Shown here: piece by piece, positions 34,751-44,308 of the stretch
How the letters are laid out: every line of letters begins with the position of its first letter
Position numbering within the stretch: position 1 is the stretch's first letter
Origin: Bacillus sp. cl95
GTDB lineage: Bacteria > Bacillota > Bacilli > Bacillales > Cytobacillaceae
Length of the DNA: 64,000 nt
Direction of reading: 5' to 3'
Assembly: GCF_900115925.1 (NCBI RefSeq)
Contig: NZ_FOYF01000006.1
Location: forward strand, 124,001 to 188,000
Notes under the pieces: generated by a model
What the model was told of the DNA's origin: nothing
The model's database searches: none
The model's input: only the letters and a program-made list of their open reading frames with translations
Translations under genes and position numbers: made by a program

Positions 34751-36616
34751 ATGAAAAATGTAAGAACTACTTTTGGTTTTATGATGACTTTTGCCCTTCT
34801 GCCTTTCTTTGCCCTTCTTGTTTCATTAACTGCGGTTCAGGCAGGACAGGTAAAGGACATTCACGAATTTCTTGACGAAGAAGTAAAACTGGATACTTTT
34901 GAACTTTCACAAACGAGTTTGATTTTTGATCATAAAGATCAAATTGTAACTGAATTATCTCTACCTGAAAACCGTATTAACCTTGATTCAGAAGAAATTC
35001 CGGAGTTTATAAAGAACTTATTCATCATTTCAGAGGATCATCAGTTTTATGAACATCCAGGGTTTGATTTAGTTTCAATGGGACGAGCTCTTTCAATCAA
35101 TCTTCAAAACCAACAAATTGATCAAGGAGCCAGTACCATTACGCAACAGCTTGTTCGCAATCTATATCTAAATCATGAACGGACATACAATCGAAAGTTA
35201 AGTGAGGTATTGTATGCATACCAACTTGAACGATCACTTTCTAAAGAAAAAATACTCGAGCTTTACATAAATGCTATTTATTTTCAAAACGGAGCATATG
35301 GAGTCGAAGCAGCCTCACAAACCTATTTTCAAAAAAGCGTAAATAGCCTTAGCCGTGCTGAACAAGCATTCCTATGTGCTATACCAAATAATCCTTCTCT
35401 ATATGACCCTTTGAAAAACTTTGAAGCAACTAAAACACGCCAAGAAAGATTAATAGACCAACTGCAGAATGAAGGATATGTTTCACCCGAAGAATCTACC
35501 GCCATGAAGAGTGAGTATATCCAACTAAACCCAAAACAAAAACGTGATTTATTTCCGGAATACACAACTTATGCAGAGGCAGAACTTAAAATGCTTATTT
35601 CAGAAAAAGAGGGTTTTCACGACCAACTCTTGATCTCTACAAGCGATGAACAAAAACAAAAGGTCCTCCGTAATCTGGATAAACGTTACAAAGAGGTTTT
35701 AGCATCAGGGATTAAAATATACACCGCACTTGAACCGGACGTGCAAGTTAAAGCTTCCGATGCGTTAAGAAAACATTTGAATGATGATGGAATTCAGGGA
35801 TCGAGTGCTGTCATTCGACAGCAGCGTCATCAGCTCATCGCCCTTACCGCAGGAAAAGATTATCACAAATACGACTTTCATCGAGGATATCAAGCCTACC
35901 GCCAGCCTGGTTCAGCAATTAAGCCTCTGCTTGTCTACGCTCCTTATATTGAAAGAACACATGCAGATTTATCAAAGCGAATCAGCGGTGCTGCTTTTTG
36001 TAAAAATGGCTTCTGCCCTGAAAACTACGGACATTCTACGTATGGAAACGTGACGATTGAGAATGCGTTTATTCATTCATATAACACACCGGCGGTTAGG
36101 ATGTTAAATGAAATTGGAGTGGAGGCGGGCTTCACTGATCTGGAAAAATTCAATTTTAAGAAAGTGACTGAAGCTGATTACGGATTGTCTGCCGCTATCG
36201 GAGGTTTCACTACAGGAATGACGCCTCTTGAAATGGCATCGGCTTACACGACATTCGGAAATAATGGCCAATATCAGCCGGCTCGAGCTATTAGGAAAGT
36301 GACCAATCTGAAGGGTGAACTTCTATACGAATGGAATGACAAGCCTATAAAAATATGGAGTGACACGACAAACGTTAAAATGCGCACTTTACTTAGCAAA
36401 ACGATACAGTCAGGTACCGCCAAAAAAGCAGCTGTTCCTCATCCTTATGCAGGTGGAAAAACGGGAACAACGAACGATTATAAAGATTTTTGGTTCGTTG
36501 GTTTAACAGATCAACTGACAGCAAGTGTTTGGGTCGGTAAAGATCGCCCCGAAAACATGAAACCTATCGAAAGCAAAGCCCCACACCTTCTCATTTGGAG
36601 GGATATTGTACGATAA
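34751..36616 (+). CDS. pbpD: Class A penicillin-binding protein (PbpD/PBP4-like)
   Basis: Bifunctional peptidoglycan glycosyltransferase/transpeptidase, 621 aa. N-terminal membrane anchor; GT51 domain with EDHQFYEHPG (about 95) and GASTITQQLVRN; transpeptidase with SAIKP as the SxxK motif (about 387), SYN (about 442) and KTGTT (about 570). Size and place between kapD and yufK match B. subtilis pbpD. The start has a modest AAGGA upstream. Confidence 0.92.
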   Translation: MKNVRTTFGFMMTFALLPFFALLVSLTAVQAGQVKDIHEFLDEEVKLDTFELSQTSLIFDHKDQIVTELSLPENRINLDSEEIPEFIKNLFIISEDHQFYEHPGFDLVSMGRALSINLQNQQIDQGASTITQQLVRNLYLNHERTYNRKLSEVLYAYQLERSLSKEKILELYINAIYFQNGAYGVEAASQTYFQKSVNSLSRAEQAFLCAIPNNPSLYDPLKNFEATKTRQERLIDQLQNEGYVSPEESTAMKSEYIQLNPKQKRDLFPEYTTYAEAELKMLISEKEGFHDQLLISTSDEQKQKVLRNLDKRYKEVLASGIKIYTALEPDVQVKASDALRKHLNDDGIQGSSAVIRQQRHQLIALTAGKDYHKYDFHRGYQAYRQPGSAIKPLLVYAPYIERTHADLSKRISGAAFCKNGFCPENYGHSTYGNVTIENAFIHSYNTPAVRMLNEIGVEAGFTDLEKFNFKKVTEADYGLSAAIGGFTTGMTPLEMASAYTTFGNNGQYQPARAIRKVTNLKGELLYEWNDKPIKIWSDTTNVKMRTLLSKTIQSGTAKKAAVPHPYAGGKTGTTNDYKDFWFVGLTDQLTASVWVGKDRPENMKPIESKAPHLLIWRDIVR

Positions 36617-36635
36617 AATTTCTGTTTAAATAATG

Positions 36636-36679
36636 AAAAAAGGATGACACCAAAATTAAATCGGTGATCATCCTTTTTT
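36636..36679. terminator. Bidirectional terminator pbpD/yufK
   Basis: AAAAAAGGATGA-CACC/GGTG-TCATCCTTTTTT stem with one bulged base. Confidence 0.85.
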
Positions 36680-37236
36680 TAAATAGGCAAGCTTGCGATG
36701 ACGCTGTTATACACTTTAAGAACTAAGTAAAGCATCCCTAAAATGAGTGTAGACCATACCATCACTTGGAAAAAGATCATTCCGATCAAACCTGACATCG
36801 TAATCTTTATGCTGACAGCAAATACAAAGTAGATAAAATAAATCAGTGTCGTTAGTGCAAAAATTGCGCCAATACCGACAAAGCTATTGACACTAAACAA
36901 AGAGACAAGTCCACCAATCAAATAAATGATAGGTCCTTTCCTTACTTTCTTTAAACTCTCACCGTCATCGTCACGCGAGAAAAAGAGGAGTGAAAGCTCA
37001 TTCAATGTATCCGCAATGACCTTTAGAGTAGCAAATAGCATAAAAAATAACATTACAAGAAGAATAAGCAGCGAAAGTTTCATAGAACTGTCGGTAAAAA
37101 ACTCAAGCATTCCTTCATATATGCCCGTTTCTTTTAAAAAACCAAGCAGTACAAACTCTGAACGGATAGCAAGCGCCAATCCAAATAATATCATGGATAA
37201 GAGCGGGAAGTAGCTCGTTAAATATGTGTTCTTCAT
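36679..37236 (-). CDS. yufK: YufK-family integral membrane protein
   Basis: A 185-aa protein with five or six membrane helices and a charged cytoplasmic loop (FFSRDDDGESLKKVRKG). It matches YufK of B. subtilis in size and position next to pbpD. The function is unknown. ATG behind TTAGGAGAAAC. Confidence 0.82.
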   Translation of the reverse strand: MKNTYLTSYFPLLSMILFGLALAIRSEFVLLGFLKETGIYEGMLEFFTDSSMKLSLLILLVMLFFMLFATLKVIADTLNELSLLFFSRDDDGESLKKVRKGPIIYLIGGLVSLFSVNSFVGIGAIFALTTLIYFIYFVFAVSIKITMSGLIGMIFFQVMVWSTLILGMLYLVLKVYNSVIASLPI

Positions 37237-37287
37237 TTCTTGTTTCTCCTAAGTCTTGATGAGAACAGTATGAAGGAAATTTATTAC

Positions 37288-38442
37288 CTAGACAACCTTA
37301 GACTGCCTAATTTCATTTTGAGGCTTAAAAAACATCTTCATCATTGGTGGTGTAACGATGGTTGTAACTAAGACCACTACTACAATAACAGCAAACATAT
37401 CTTGATTTAGCAATTTTTCATCTAGTCCAATCCCAGCAATGATTAATGCAACCTCACCACGCGATACCATCGCAGAACCGATTCCCAGTGAGCTGTTCCA
37501 TGAAAAACCCGAAAACTTCGCTGCAAGAGAAGCTCCGATTAATTTCGTAAGAATAGCTAACACACTGAGTATTAGTACCAGACCGATATTTTCGACAACA
37601 CCACTAAAACCAACCGCAACTCCAATAGAAGTAAAGAAAACAGGTACGAAAATGGAATAACTTATCGTTTCCACTTTTTCAAAAACAACATGCCTATGAT
37701 CAGTCAAGCTAATCGCAATGCCGGCAATATAGGCACCAATGATTGCTGCAACCCCCGCGTAATCAGCTAAATATGCAAATACAAAGCAAATAATCAAGGC
37801 CGAAGAAATAACAGATTCTGTTACTCTAAGTGGTGCGAACAATTTTAGAAACCAAGGAACTGCTTTCCAGCTTACCAAAATGGCACCTGCAAAGAAAATT
37901 ACCTTCTTAAGTACTACTATGCCAAGATTCACTTCTCCACCGGCGAAACTCATCAAGAATGCTAATGCTAATATGACAAGAATGTCATCAATAACAGCGG
38001 CTCCTAATATGGTCGATCCTTCTCTCGATTTTAAATAATTCATTTCTTTCAAAGCTTGAACGGAAATGCTTACACTTGTGGCTGACAAGAGTAAACCTAA
38101 AAAACAAGCCTGAATTTGACTCATATCAAGAACGATACCCGTACCGTATCCAATAAAAAGAGGTACCATAATTCCCCCTACACCGACAAAAGATGCCGCC
38201 TTGCCTGTACGCTTAAATTCGTCAAGGTCCGTTTCTAACCCCGCAATGAACATAAGTAAGATTACGCCGATTTCACTAAATTCCTTTAACGTTTCAGTTT
38301 CTGTCACGAGCCCCAGGACTGATGGCCCAAGAACTATTCCTATTAACAATTTCCCAAGAACTGAGGGTTGACCAAGTCTCACACTTATCTCCCCTGCAAT
38401 TTTTGAAGCAAATAAAATCAATGCCAATTGAAGAATCAACAT
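37288..38442 (-). CDS. CPA2-family cation:proton antiporter
   Basis: A 384-aa antiporter with about 12 helices and no TrkA-N tail: VRLGQPSVLGKLLIGIVLGP, LMFIAGLETDLDEFK, LSATSVSISVQ and AAVIDDILVILALAF, where the paired Asp are the likely ion site. It exchanges Na+ or K+ for H+; GerN/NapA-type proteins are the nearest comparison. The start at 38442 follows AGGGGTGG. A terminator-like leader hairpin lies upstream. Confidence 0.87.
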   Translation of the reverse strand: MLILQLALILFASKIAGEISVRLGQPSVLGKLLIGIVLGPSVLGLVTETETLKEFSEIGVILLMFIAGLETDLDEFKRTGKAASFVGVGGIMVPLFIGYGTGIVLDMSQIQACFLGLLLSATSVSISVQALKEMNYLKSREGSTILGAAVIDDILVILALAFLMSFAGGEVNLGIVVLKKVIFFAGAILVSWKAVPWFLKLFAPLRVTESVISSALIICFVFAYLADYAGVAAIIGAYIAGIAISLTDHRHVVFEKVETISYSIFVPVFFTSIGVAVGFSGVVENIGLVLILSVLAILTKLIGASLAAKFSGFSWNSSLGIGSAMVSRGEVALIIAGIGLDEKLLNQDMFAVIVVVVLVTTIVTPPMMKMFFKPQNEIRQSKVV

Positions 38443-38479
38443 CAAATGACCACCCCTCTTATTTATGTTTCGTATCTAG

Positions 38480-38578
38480 AAGAAAAAAATACAAAAGCCC
38501 GCCACCATTAGGACATAGTTATCCCATAGTGACAGGCTCCTCCAAAAATACGTTTATACTGTTTCCAACATTATAACA
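38480..38578 (-). promoter_or_regulatory. Promoter and hairpin leader of the antiporter gene
   Basis: On the minus strand TGTTATAAT (38578-38570) is an extended -10. It is followed by GGAGGAGCC and a fully paired 10-bp stem AGCCTGTCAC (38538-38529)/GTGGCGGGCT (38505-38496) with a 23-nt loop, then TTTTG and a T-run to about 38481. If transcription starts after the -10, this terminator-shaped hairpin sits in the 5' leader, 50 bp before the gene. It could instead end menI transcripts. No known riboswitch class was recognised. Confidence 0.5.
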
Positions 38579-38609
38579 TAAATAGTCGAGTAACGGTCCT
38601 TTTAAACTT

Positions 38610-38993
38610 TTATTTCCTTTTTATAACAGCCATTGTGCAACGCGAAACACATACAAGGCGTTCCTGCTCATCGAAAATCTTAATATCCCATACCATTGTT
38701 GTCCTGCCTTGGTGTAGTACCGTAGCCTCTGCTCTTACTATGCCATCCTTCACTGCCCTAATATGGTTGGCATTGATTTCAAGACCTGCAACTGATTCTG
38801 TTTCCTGATCAACAAGGTGAAAAGCACCAACGCTTGCCACTGTTTCAGCAAGAGCAACAGATGCCCCGCCATGCAGCACTCCAAATGGCTGACGTGTGCG
38901 ACTGTCGACTGGCATAGTTGCAACTACCTTACCTTTTTCAAGGACAGTAATTTCAATCCCTAGCGCTTCAATCATCGTACCCTTTAATTCCAT
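38610..38993 (-). CDS. menI: Hotdog-fold thioesterase (MenI/YuxO-like)
   Basis: A 127-aa PaaI-type thioesterase: TRQPFGVLHGGASVALAETVAS carries the active-site His and Glu, then VAGLEINANHIRAVKDG. B. subtilis YuxO (MenI) hydrolyses 1,4-dihydroxy-2-naphthoyl-CoA in menaquinone synthesis; the family has broader members. ATG behind AAAGGAGGAG. Confidence 0.82.
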   Translation of the reverse strand: MELKGTMIEALGIEITVLEKGKVVATMPVDSRTRQPFGVLHGGASVALAETVASVGAFHLVDQETESVAGLEINANHIRAVKDGIVRAEATVLHQGRTTMVWDIKIFDEQERLVCVSRCTMAVIKRK

Positions 38994-39267
38994 CTTTTTC
39001 TCCTCCTTTTATGTAAAACATTCTATTTTTAGATTCATCATTCTTAACTGCTACTAATGGATGTCCTGTTATAAGGACGAATGAATTAAGTTTTTGGTCC
39101 AGTCACTTCCCCTTTTTTCAGGTTAACGCTGGCACCTTACAAATTCTACATGTCTAGTCCTTTTTCCTTTTTTAATTGTACTTTCTCAATGTGGCGGTCT
39201 ATAGAAGAATGGCTTTGCATAAAATGAACCGTCTCACAGTTAAGAAAGTATAGAGGGGGAGCTGTCC

Positions 39268-39723
39268 ATGAATATGAACTACTGGAACCCTTACATAAAT
39301 CACTCAAACAAATCCATCACATACCCTACTGGAATAGGTATTCCTCAAACTTACTATCCAACCGGATATCAGTATCCCTATAGTTATCAGTCCTATTCCC
39401 AAACTTCATTTGTGCCACCAAGAAATTACCCACCTATCAACTCGAAAACATTTATGACTGCTGGAAAGCAAATGGATCAGCTTCTTTCTGATGCGAGGTT
39501 ACTCTCATCAACAATTGCTCAATCAAAGGAGTTTGCCGACTCCCTGATGCGCTTTGCCCAAGAATCAAAAACAGATCGTATAAATCAAATCGTTAGAAAA
39601 ACTGGCATTAAGCACACTCCAGTTATTACCTACGATCCTGACGGCATCCATTTTGATTTCAGGTATACTCCTACACCAGAAAACAACTGTTGCAGACTTA
39701 TCCTAAATTTCCGCTGGTCATAA
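39268..39723 (+). CDS. yuzC: YuzC-like protein, Tyr/Pro-rich N-terminus
   Basis: A 151-aa protein with a Tyr/Pro/Ser-rich N-terminal third (GIPQTYYPTGYQYPYSYQSY) and a folded C-terminal part (MDQLLSDARLLSSTIAQSKE, ITYDPDGIHFDFR, CCRLILNFRW). It resembles B. subtilis YuzC. The composition suggests a sporulation/coat link, but this is inference. ATG behind GGGGGAGC. The 274 bp upstream shows nothing else recognisable. Confidence 0.7.
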   Translation: MNMNYWNPYINHSNKSITYPTGIGIPQTYYPTGYQYPYSYQSYSQTSFVPPRNYPPINSKTFMTAGKQMDQLLSDARLLSSTIAQSKEFADSLMRFAQESKTDRINQIVRKTGIKHTPVITYDPDGIHFDFRYTPTPENNCCRLILNFRWS

Positions 39724-39784
39724 ACCAGAAAAGCGGAATCCATGCAACTTCCTATAGTCATAATGCTAAATGCACGAAAATCAC

Positions 39785-39815
39785 AAAAGCTTCAGGACAT
39801 TATCCTGAAGCTTTT
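39785..39815. terminator. Bidirectional terminator yuzC/pepA
   Basis: AAAAGCTTCAGGA/TCCTGAAGCTTTT perfect stem with a 5-nt loop. Confidence 0.92.
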
Positions 39816-39823
39816 CATTTAGA

Positions 39824-41332
39824 TTACTTTTCTGGTGTTTCAAAACGCTCCACAAAAATCGCGAGTGTCCTTGTCATTGCCCCAGTCGCACCTGATGGTC
39901 CAAGGTCAGAGTCCTTACTAGCTGTCGCAGTTCCTGCAATATCAAGATGTACCCATGGTGTATCCTCGGCAAATTCTCCAATAAAAGCGCCTGCCATGAT
40001 GGCGTGACCATCTCTTCCAGGAGAGTTATTAAGGTCAGCAATTTTGCTTCCTCTCACTCTTTCCTTATCCTTTTCGAAAATAGGCAATTGCCATACAGGT
40101 TCACCCGCTTCAAATGATGCTTCCAGAACTTGCTCAAATAGTTGTTCATTGTTTGTCATTGCACCTGTTGTATCATTTCCTAAAGCAATGATTACTCCAC
40201 CTGTTAATGTTGCTACATCCACAAGATAATTCGCACCATGATGCTTTGCGTAGGTTACAGCGTCTGCCAGAACAAGTCGGCCTTCCGCATCAGTATTGAG
40301 AACTTCGATGGTCTTCCCACTCAGAGAAGTAATCACATCGTCAGGCTTAAATGCATTTCCACTAATCATGTTATCTGTAGCTGGAATGACTGCAATTACG
40401 TTTTGTTCAGGCTTAAGTTCTCCGATGATTTCCATTGCTCCCAATACCGCAGCAGCCCCGCCCATATCAGTCTTCATCCCGACAATGCCGTCTTTTGGCT
40501 TGATCGAATAACCACCTGTATCAAATGTAATCCCTTTACCTACTAAACCAATTATATCTTCCCATTGTTCTTTTCCTTGATATTTTAAAACGATCATTTT
40601 TGGTGGCTCAGTTGATCCTTGGTTAACCGCAAGGAATGCTCCCATACCCAACTTTTCTAGATCTTCTTTTTCAAGAATCTCAATTTCAAAATCGTACGTA
40701 GCAGCCAATTCTTTTGCATAATCAGCCATTGCCGTAGCAGTCAAAATGTTTCCAGGAATATTTACAAGCGTTCTCGCAGAATTTGTTGCATTTCCATATA
40801 CGTAACCAACATTTAAGGAAGCTTTGATTTCATCCTGATCAAGGCTGCCACTATATACATTGACTTCTTTCATGTTCTTCTCTGGCTCATTTGATTTTTG
40901 TTTATATCCTTCAAACTTATATGTAGATAATGAAAGCGCCTCACCTAAGGCATGAGCAGCATCAATTTCTTCCACTTTCTCACTGACAAAGGTGTCCAAT
41001 AAAACTGCTGTTTCTTCTTGTTTCTCAGCCTTTAGTTGCTTAAACAGCTTCCCAAAAGCCTCGCGTCCCTTTTCGAAAGTAAAATCCTTTTCTTTCCCCA
41101 ATCCTACAAACCAAATTCTCTTAGAACCAATTTTCCCGAAACTATGTACTTTAGAAATAGCTTTATATTTACCAGAAATATCTCCGCTTTTCATTAGATT
41201 TTGAAGGTGTCCCTCGAATAGACTATCTAATTCGTTTAAAATTCCCTCAAGTTTTGAATTCTTGTCGAAAAGTCCGATTACAATGTTTTCATGTTCATTT
41301 GAAAAAAGAATTTCATTTTTTAATACAAACAT
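39824..41332 (-). CDS. pepA: Leucyl aminopeptidase PepA (M17)
   Basis: A 502-aa cytosolic metallo-aminopeptidase. The C-terminal M17 domain shows [30 protein letters not shown] and the signature [14 protein letters not shown] with the two-metal ligands; the N-terminal half is the usual regulatory domain. ATG behind TTTGGGGGAAT. Corresponds to B. subtilis yuiE. Confidence 0.94.
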   Translation of the reverse strand: MFVLKNEILFSNEHENIVIGLFDKNSKLEGILNELDSLFEGHLQNLMKSGDISGKYKAISKVHSFGKIGSKRIWFVGLGKEKDFTFEKGREAFGKLFKQLKAEKQEETAVLLDTFVSEKVEEIDAAHALGEALSLSTYKFEGYKQKSNEPEKNMKEVNVYSGSLDQDEIKASLNVGYVYGNATNSARTLVNIPGNILTATAMADYAKELAATYDFEIEILEKEDLEKLGMGAFLAVNQGSTEPPKMIVLKYQGKEQWEDIIGLVGKGITFDTGGYSIKPKDGIVGMKTDMGGAAAVLGAMEIIGELKPEQNVIAVIPATDNMISGNAFKPDDVITSLSGKTIEVLNTDAEGRLVLADAVTYAKHHGANYLVDVATLTGGVIIALGNDTTGAMTNNEQLFEQVLEASFEAGEPVWQLPIFEKDKERVRGSKIADLNNSPGRDGHAIMAGAFIGEFAEDTPWVHLDIAGTATASKDSDLGPSGATGAMTRTLAIFVERFETPEK

Positions 41333-41392
41333 TCTTATTCCCCCAAAGTTTTTAATTATATTATAACGAAAAAGTGCCTATATTTCGAATTT

Positions 41393-41779
41393 CTACTCTT
41401 CTTCCATATATAGGTGCAATACCGGGAAGGATGGAAGATTACTCACTTCTTCAAAAAGCACCTTATCAATATCCGGAGGTATCAGTTTTAAACATGTCTC
41501 AATAAAAACATATACTTTCTCCAAATTGAGACTCCAATGAGTAGGGCGATATTTTTGTAAATAATTATGAGCTGTTTGCATCATCGTCCGTGCGCCCTTT
41601 ATATTGCCATATTCATAATGATAAATGGCTACACTCATTTGAAGCAGGCCTTTAAGAAACAGATTGTCTTTTTCAGACATCCACATTTCTTCTAAGAGGT
41701 CATGGCATGTGTAATAGTCTCCTTCATTAAACTTTACAAAAAACTCATAGTACTCAAGCGGGTAATCTCCCACTGCCAT
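41393..41779 (-). CDS. DUF309 protein
   Basis: A 128-aa helical protein with the DUF309 motif FNEGDYYTCHDLLEEMW and LKGLLQMSVAIYHYEYGN. The function is unknown. The start at 41779 (MAVGDYP) follows GGGAGGGTG; a GTG three codons upstream is too close to it. Confidence 0.85.
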   Translation of the reverse strand: MAVGDYPLEYYEFFVKFNEGDYYTCHDLLEEMWMSEKDNLFLKGLLQMSVAIYHYEYGNIKGARTMMQTAHNYLQKYRPTHWSLNLEKVYVFIETCLKLIPPDIDKVLFEEVSNLPSFPVLHLYMEEE

Positions 41780-41837
41780 TCTCTTCACCCTCCCTTGTTC
41801 TATTTATTTTAGCAAACCTAAGGAAATTAACACAAAA

Positions 41838-41859
41838 AAAACAGGCCTAAGCCTGTTTT
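41838..41859 (-). terminator. Terminator of yuiC
   Basis: AAACAGGC/GCCTGTTT stem with a 4-nt loop and, on the minus strand, a following T-run. Confidence 0.8.
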
Positions 41860-42583
41860 AACGGCTTTCAGAGCCTGTATATTGCTGACGGAATACTTGC
41901 ATCGATTCATTTTCATTCAATAGTGTTAATTCTTCTTCTGACAAATCTCCGTCACCCATCTCAACTACGTAAACATCGACAGTCTTTTTCCCCCATTGAT
42001 TGAATACATCCTTAACAGTATCAAAATAGAGATCAAGCTCGTTTCCCTTAATGGCTCCGCCTTTATCAGCGACCACTCCGAAACCGTAGTCAGGGATAAA
42101 AAGAACTGTTCCAATTGGGAATACATTCAGGTCAGCTGCTACTGTCGAATATAAATCACGCTTTACCTTTACTCCTGAGTATGTAATGGCATATGCGGGA
42201 TGATTTTTATCCTTACCAGTGGATTCAACCCCCGCTGTGTAGCCTGTAGCCACAACGGTCTTTTTCGGATATTGTGACCAGTTGATTTGTTCTTCTAAGC
42301 TTTTCGGCTCCGCTGCGACTGCATGACTTGCGGAAATAAGCGTTTCCTCTTGCGCAGCTCTTTTGATTTTCTTAAGTGCGATTCCAATGCTTTTAAGTTT
42401 ATGAGAAAAATAAGAAGCTTTTCGTTCATCTTTGTTACTCTTCGTCTCATTTTGGTGATACGTTCCACCTTGTACGAGTGATTTAGCCTCTACTCCAGAG
42501 ATTGATTGAAAGGTCGTCATTAATGCCATCAGAAACAAACATGTCATGGCAAAACGCCTTGTCCAAATTTTTAAAGTAAGCAT
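41858..42583 (-). CDS. yuiC: 3D-domain secreted protein YuiC
   Basis: A 241-aa exported protein: signal peptide ([20 protein letters not shown], cleavage near VEA-KS), a basic linker, and a C-terminal 3D (double-psi barrel) domain with [41 protein letters not shown] where the three Asp lie. B. subtilis YuiC is a stationary-phase lytic-transglycosylase-like enzyme. The start at 42583 has GGAGG 12 nt upstream; a GTG four codons earlier is an alternative. Confidence 0.85.
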   Translation of the reverse strand: MLTLKIWTRRFAMTCLFLMALMTTFQSISGVEAKSLVQGGTYHQNETKSNKDERKASYFSHKLKSIGIALKKIKRAAQEETLISASHAVAAEPKSLEEQINWSQYPKKTVVATGYTAGVESTGKDKNHPAYAITYSGVKVKRDLYSTVAADLNVFPIGTVLFIPDYGFGVVADKGGAIKGNELDLYFDTVKDVFNQWGKKTVDVYVVEMGDGDLSEEELTLLNENESMQVFRQQYTGSESR

Positions 42584-42722
42584 TCTATCTATCACTCCTC
42601 CCAAGAGTATTAATTTCCCAAGCTACAGAGAAATATTCATACTTTCGGGAAAAAAATAAAAAAAGATTCAAAAAATGGAAATTTTCTTACAAAAATCAAT
42701 ATTCATCTAAACATAAAAATAC

Positions 42723-42758
42723 ACCTTAGAAACCTCTTGAAAAAAGGGTTTCTAAGGT
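42723..42758. terminator. Perfect hairpin upstream of MITE-like copy D
   Basis: ACCTTAGAAACC/GGTTTCTAAGGT, 12-nt loop. No gene ends next to it: yuiB ends at 42999 with the repeat in between, so it is either the displaced yuiB terminator or an unrelated hairpin. Confidence 0.6.
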
Positions 42759-42779
42759 ATCAACACTCTTCTATGCAAT

Positions 42780-42954
42780 AAGGCTGTTTTCGCACTGATT
42801 GTTGCTTTTGAGATGCTACTTTCATCCCGCATTCTTTATGGCTTCGAGGCTCTTTTCGAAAAGTTACTGAACCAAGAATTCATAAAAAATCGTAAAAATC
42901 CAGAAACCGACTTTTACTTTTGCTTGTGAAAACAACAAAGTTTGCGAAAAGAGC
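42780..42954 (+). repeat. MITE-like repeat, family 1, copy D
   Basis: Left end AAGGCTGTTTTCGCACTG and TTGTTGCTTTTG; right end AACAACAAAGTTTGCG then AAAAGAGC. It matches copy C over the first 30 nt and copy A over the last 25 nt; the middle is diverged and has an internal GGCTCTTTTCG. It separates yuiB from the perfect hairpin at 42723. Confidence 0.78.
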
Positions 42955-42998
42955 ATAAAAAAAGACTGAACCTCTTAAAAAAGGCTTCAGTCTCTACT

Positions 42999-43316
42999 TT
43001 AAAACATTTGGTAACCATTTTTACGTAAAAGTTTAATCGTTATTCCGGCAACAATCGCACCAGCGAGCCCACTAAACAAAATGAGTAAATCGGCTGCTGC
43101 CAAAGAAGCAAAATTTTCGCCAAGTTGGCTAAAAGCACTTTCCGAGTTCCTAAAATATTCAATAAAACGAACTTTATCTACAATGAAGATACAGATAATC
43201 GGATAAATAATCGCCATGACCCAAGACATTCTCAATAACATGTTTAATAAAAAGCCAATCCCAAAAAATAGGACGAAAAAGAGTAACATCGATATGATTA
43301 ATACACCGATGGACAT
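42999..43316 (-). CDS. yuiB: YuiB membrane protein
   Basis: A 105-aa protein with three hydrophobic helices (VLIISMLLFFVLFFGIGFLL, MAIIYPIICIFIVD, LLILFSGLAGAIVAGITI). It matches YuiB in size and place between yuiC and yuiA. The function is unknown. The start at 43316 has GGGAGG 8 nt upstream; the frame is open 61 codons further. Confidence 0.82.
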   Translation of the reverse strand: MSIGVLIISMLLFFVLFFGIGFLLNMLLRMSWVMAIIYPIICIFIVDKVRFIEYFRNSESAFSQLGENFASLAAADLLILFSGLAGAIVAGITIKLLRKNGYQMF

Positions 43317-43413
43317 TTGCATAACCTCCCTATACACATCACTTTTAAGTGTACTGAATGTAAAAATAGGAGTCAATACATAATGTCCACCTCGTTTAAA
43401 ATACAAATAAAAA

Positions 43414-43442
43414 AATCGTAAACGCAGAACGCGCTTACGATT
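43414..43442 (-). terminator. Hairpin after yuiA
   Basis: AATCGTAA/TTACGATT with inner CGC/GCG pairs; on the minus strand a TTTTTTATT run follows. Confidence 0.7.
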
Positions 43443-43454
43443 AGAAAACTTAAT

Positions 43455-43592
43455 TAAGATTTCGCGTTTTTCTTGCCGGAGCCTCCACAACAAGTGCAAG
43501 TTTCAGATCCACCTAACAGTAATTGAAAATACCCCTTTCCAGAACAGTACACACAATCCTTTGTATCGATTTTCAAACTTGCCACTCTCATC
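43455..43592 (-). CDS. yuiA: YuiA small zinc-ribbon protein
   Basis: A 45-aa protein: KDCVYCSGKGYFQLLLGGSE then TCTCCGGSG. Two CxxC pairs with glycines, as in DnaJ-type zinc ribbons. It matches YuiA of B. subtilis. ATG behind AAGGGAGCTG. The function is unknown. Confidence 0.85.
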
Positions 43593-43731
43593 AGCTCCCT
43601 TATAAATTATTTTAATTTTCTGATAATATATCAAGAAAAACCAAAAAGGGAAAGGCTCAAATTCTTAAATGTAAACGAATACATTGAGTGTTTTCTTTCA
43701 TTTTCTCTTCGTTTCTTCAATTTACGGAAAA

Positions 43732-44220
43732 TTACAAAAATACTTTATACGTTGTATATCCGAAGTGATCTCCTGGGTTTAAATCGTCTTTTCCAGGCTT
43801 TATAGAAGAATTTAATCCCATTATGTAGTGAAGGAGGATGGATGTATTTTTTTCCGCTTTGAGTTTTTCAGGCGACATGAATTGCGCCTCAAACAATTCA
43901 GCGACTTGATGACTGATATTTTGTTTCTCACTTGGAATAAGTGAAAAGATTAGCATATTGTCACTAATTTCTTCGTTGAGGACTCCTGTTCTAAGACCAA
44001 TGAGACCTTCCACTTTACATTGTATCCCTGTTTCTTCTCGTACTTCTCTTATTATGGCTTCATCAGCTGTTTCACCAGCCTCAACAAAACCTGCAGGTAA
44101 AGACCATTGCCCTTTCAATCCACCATAACGTTTCTTCACAACTAACCAATTTCCGTCCTTGTCTTTAACCAGACCCGATACTGCAAGCCACACATGACCA
44201 CGTTTATGGGTAGTGCCCAT
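43732..44220 (-). CDS. NUDIX hydrolase
   Basis: A 162-aa protein with a complete Nudix box at about residues 42-64 (GFVEAGETADEAIIREVREE then TGI), which binds Mg2+ and hydrolyses nucleoside diphosphate-linked substrates. The substrate cannot be assigned. ATG behind AGGGAGGTAG. Confidence 0.9.
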   Translation of the reverse strand: MGTTHKRGHVWLAVSGLVKDKDGNWLVVKKRYGGLKGQWSLPAGFVEAGETADEAIIREVREETGIQCKVEGLIGLRTGVLNEEISDNMLIFSLIPSEKQNISHQVAELFEAQFMSPEKLKAEKNTSILLHYIMGLNSSIKPGKDDLNPGDHFGYTTYKVFL

Positions 44221-44308
44221 TCAACTACCTCCCTAAAGAACTTACCTACCTATTCAAAAAAGCTGATTCGAAGACATATAGCATCTGTCTTTGAATCAGC
44301 CCCATTTA

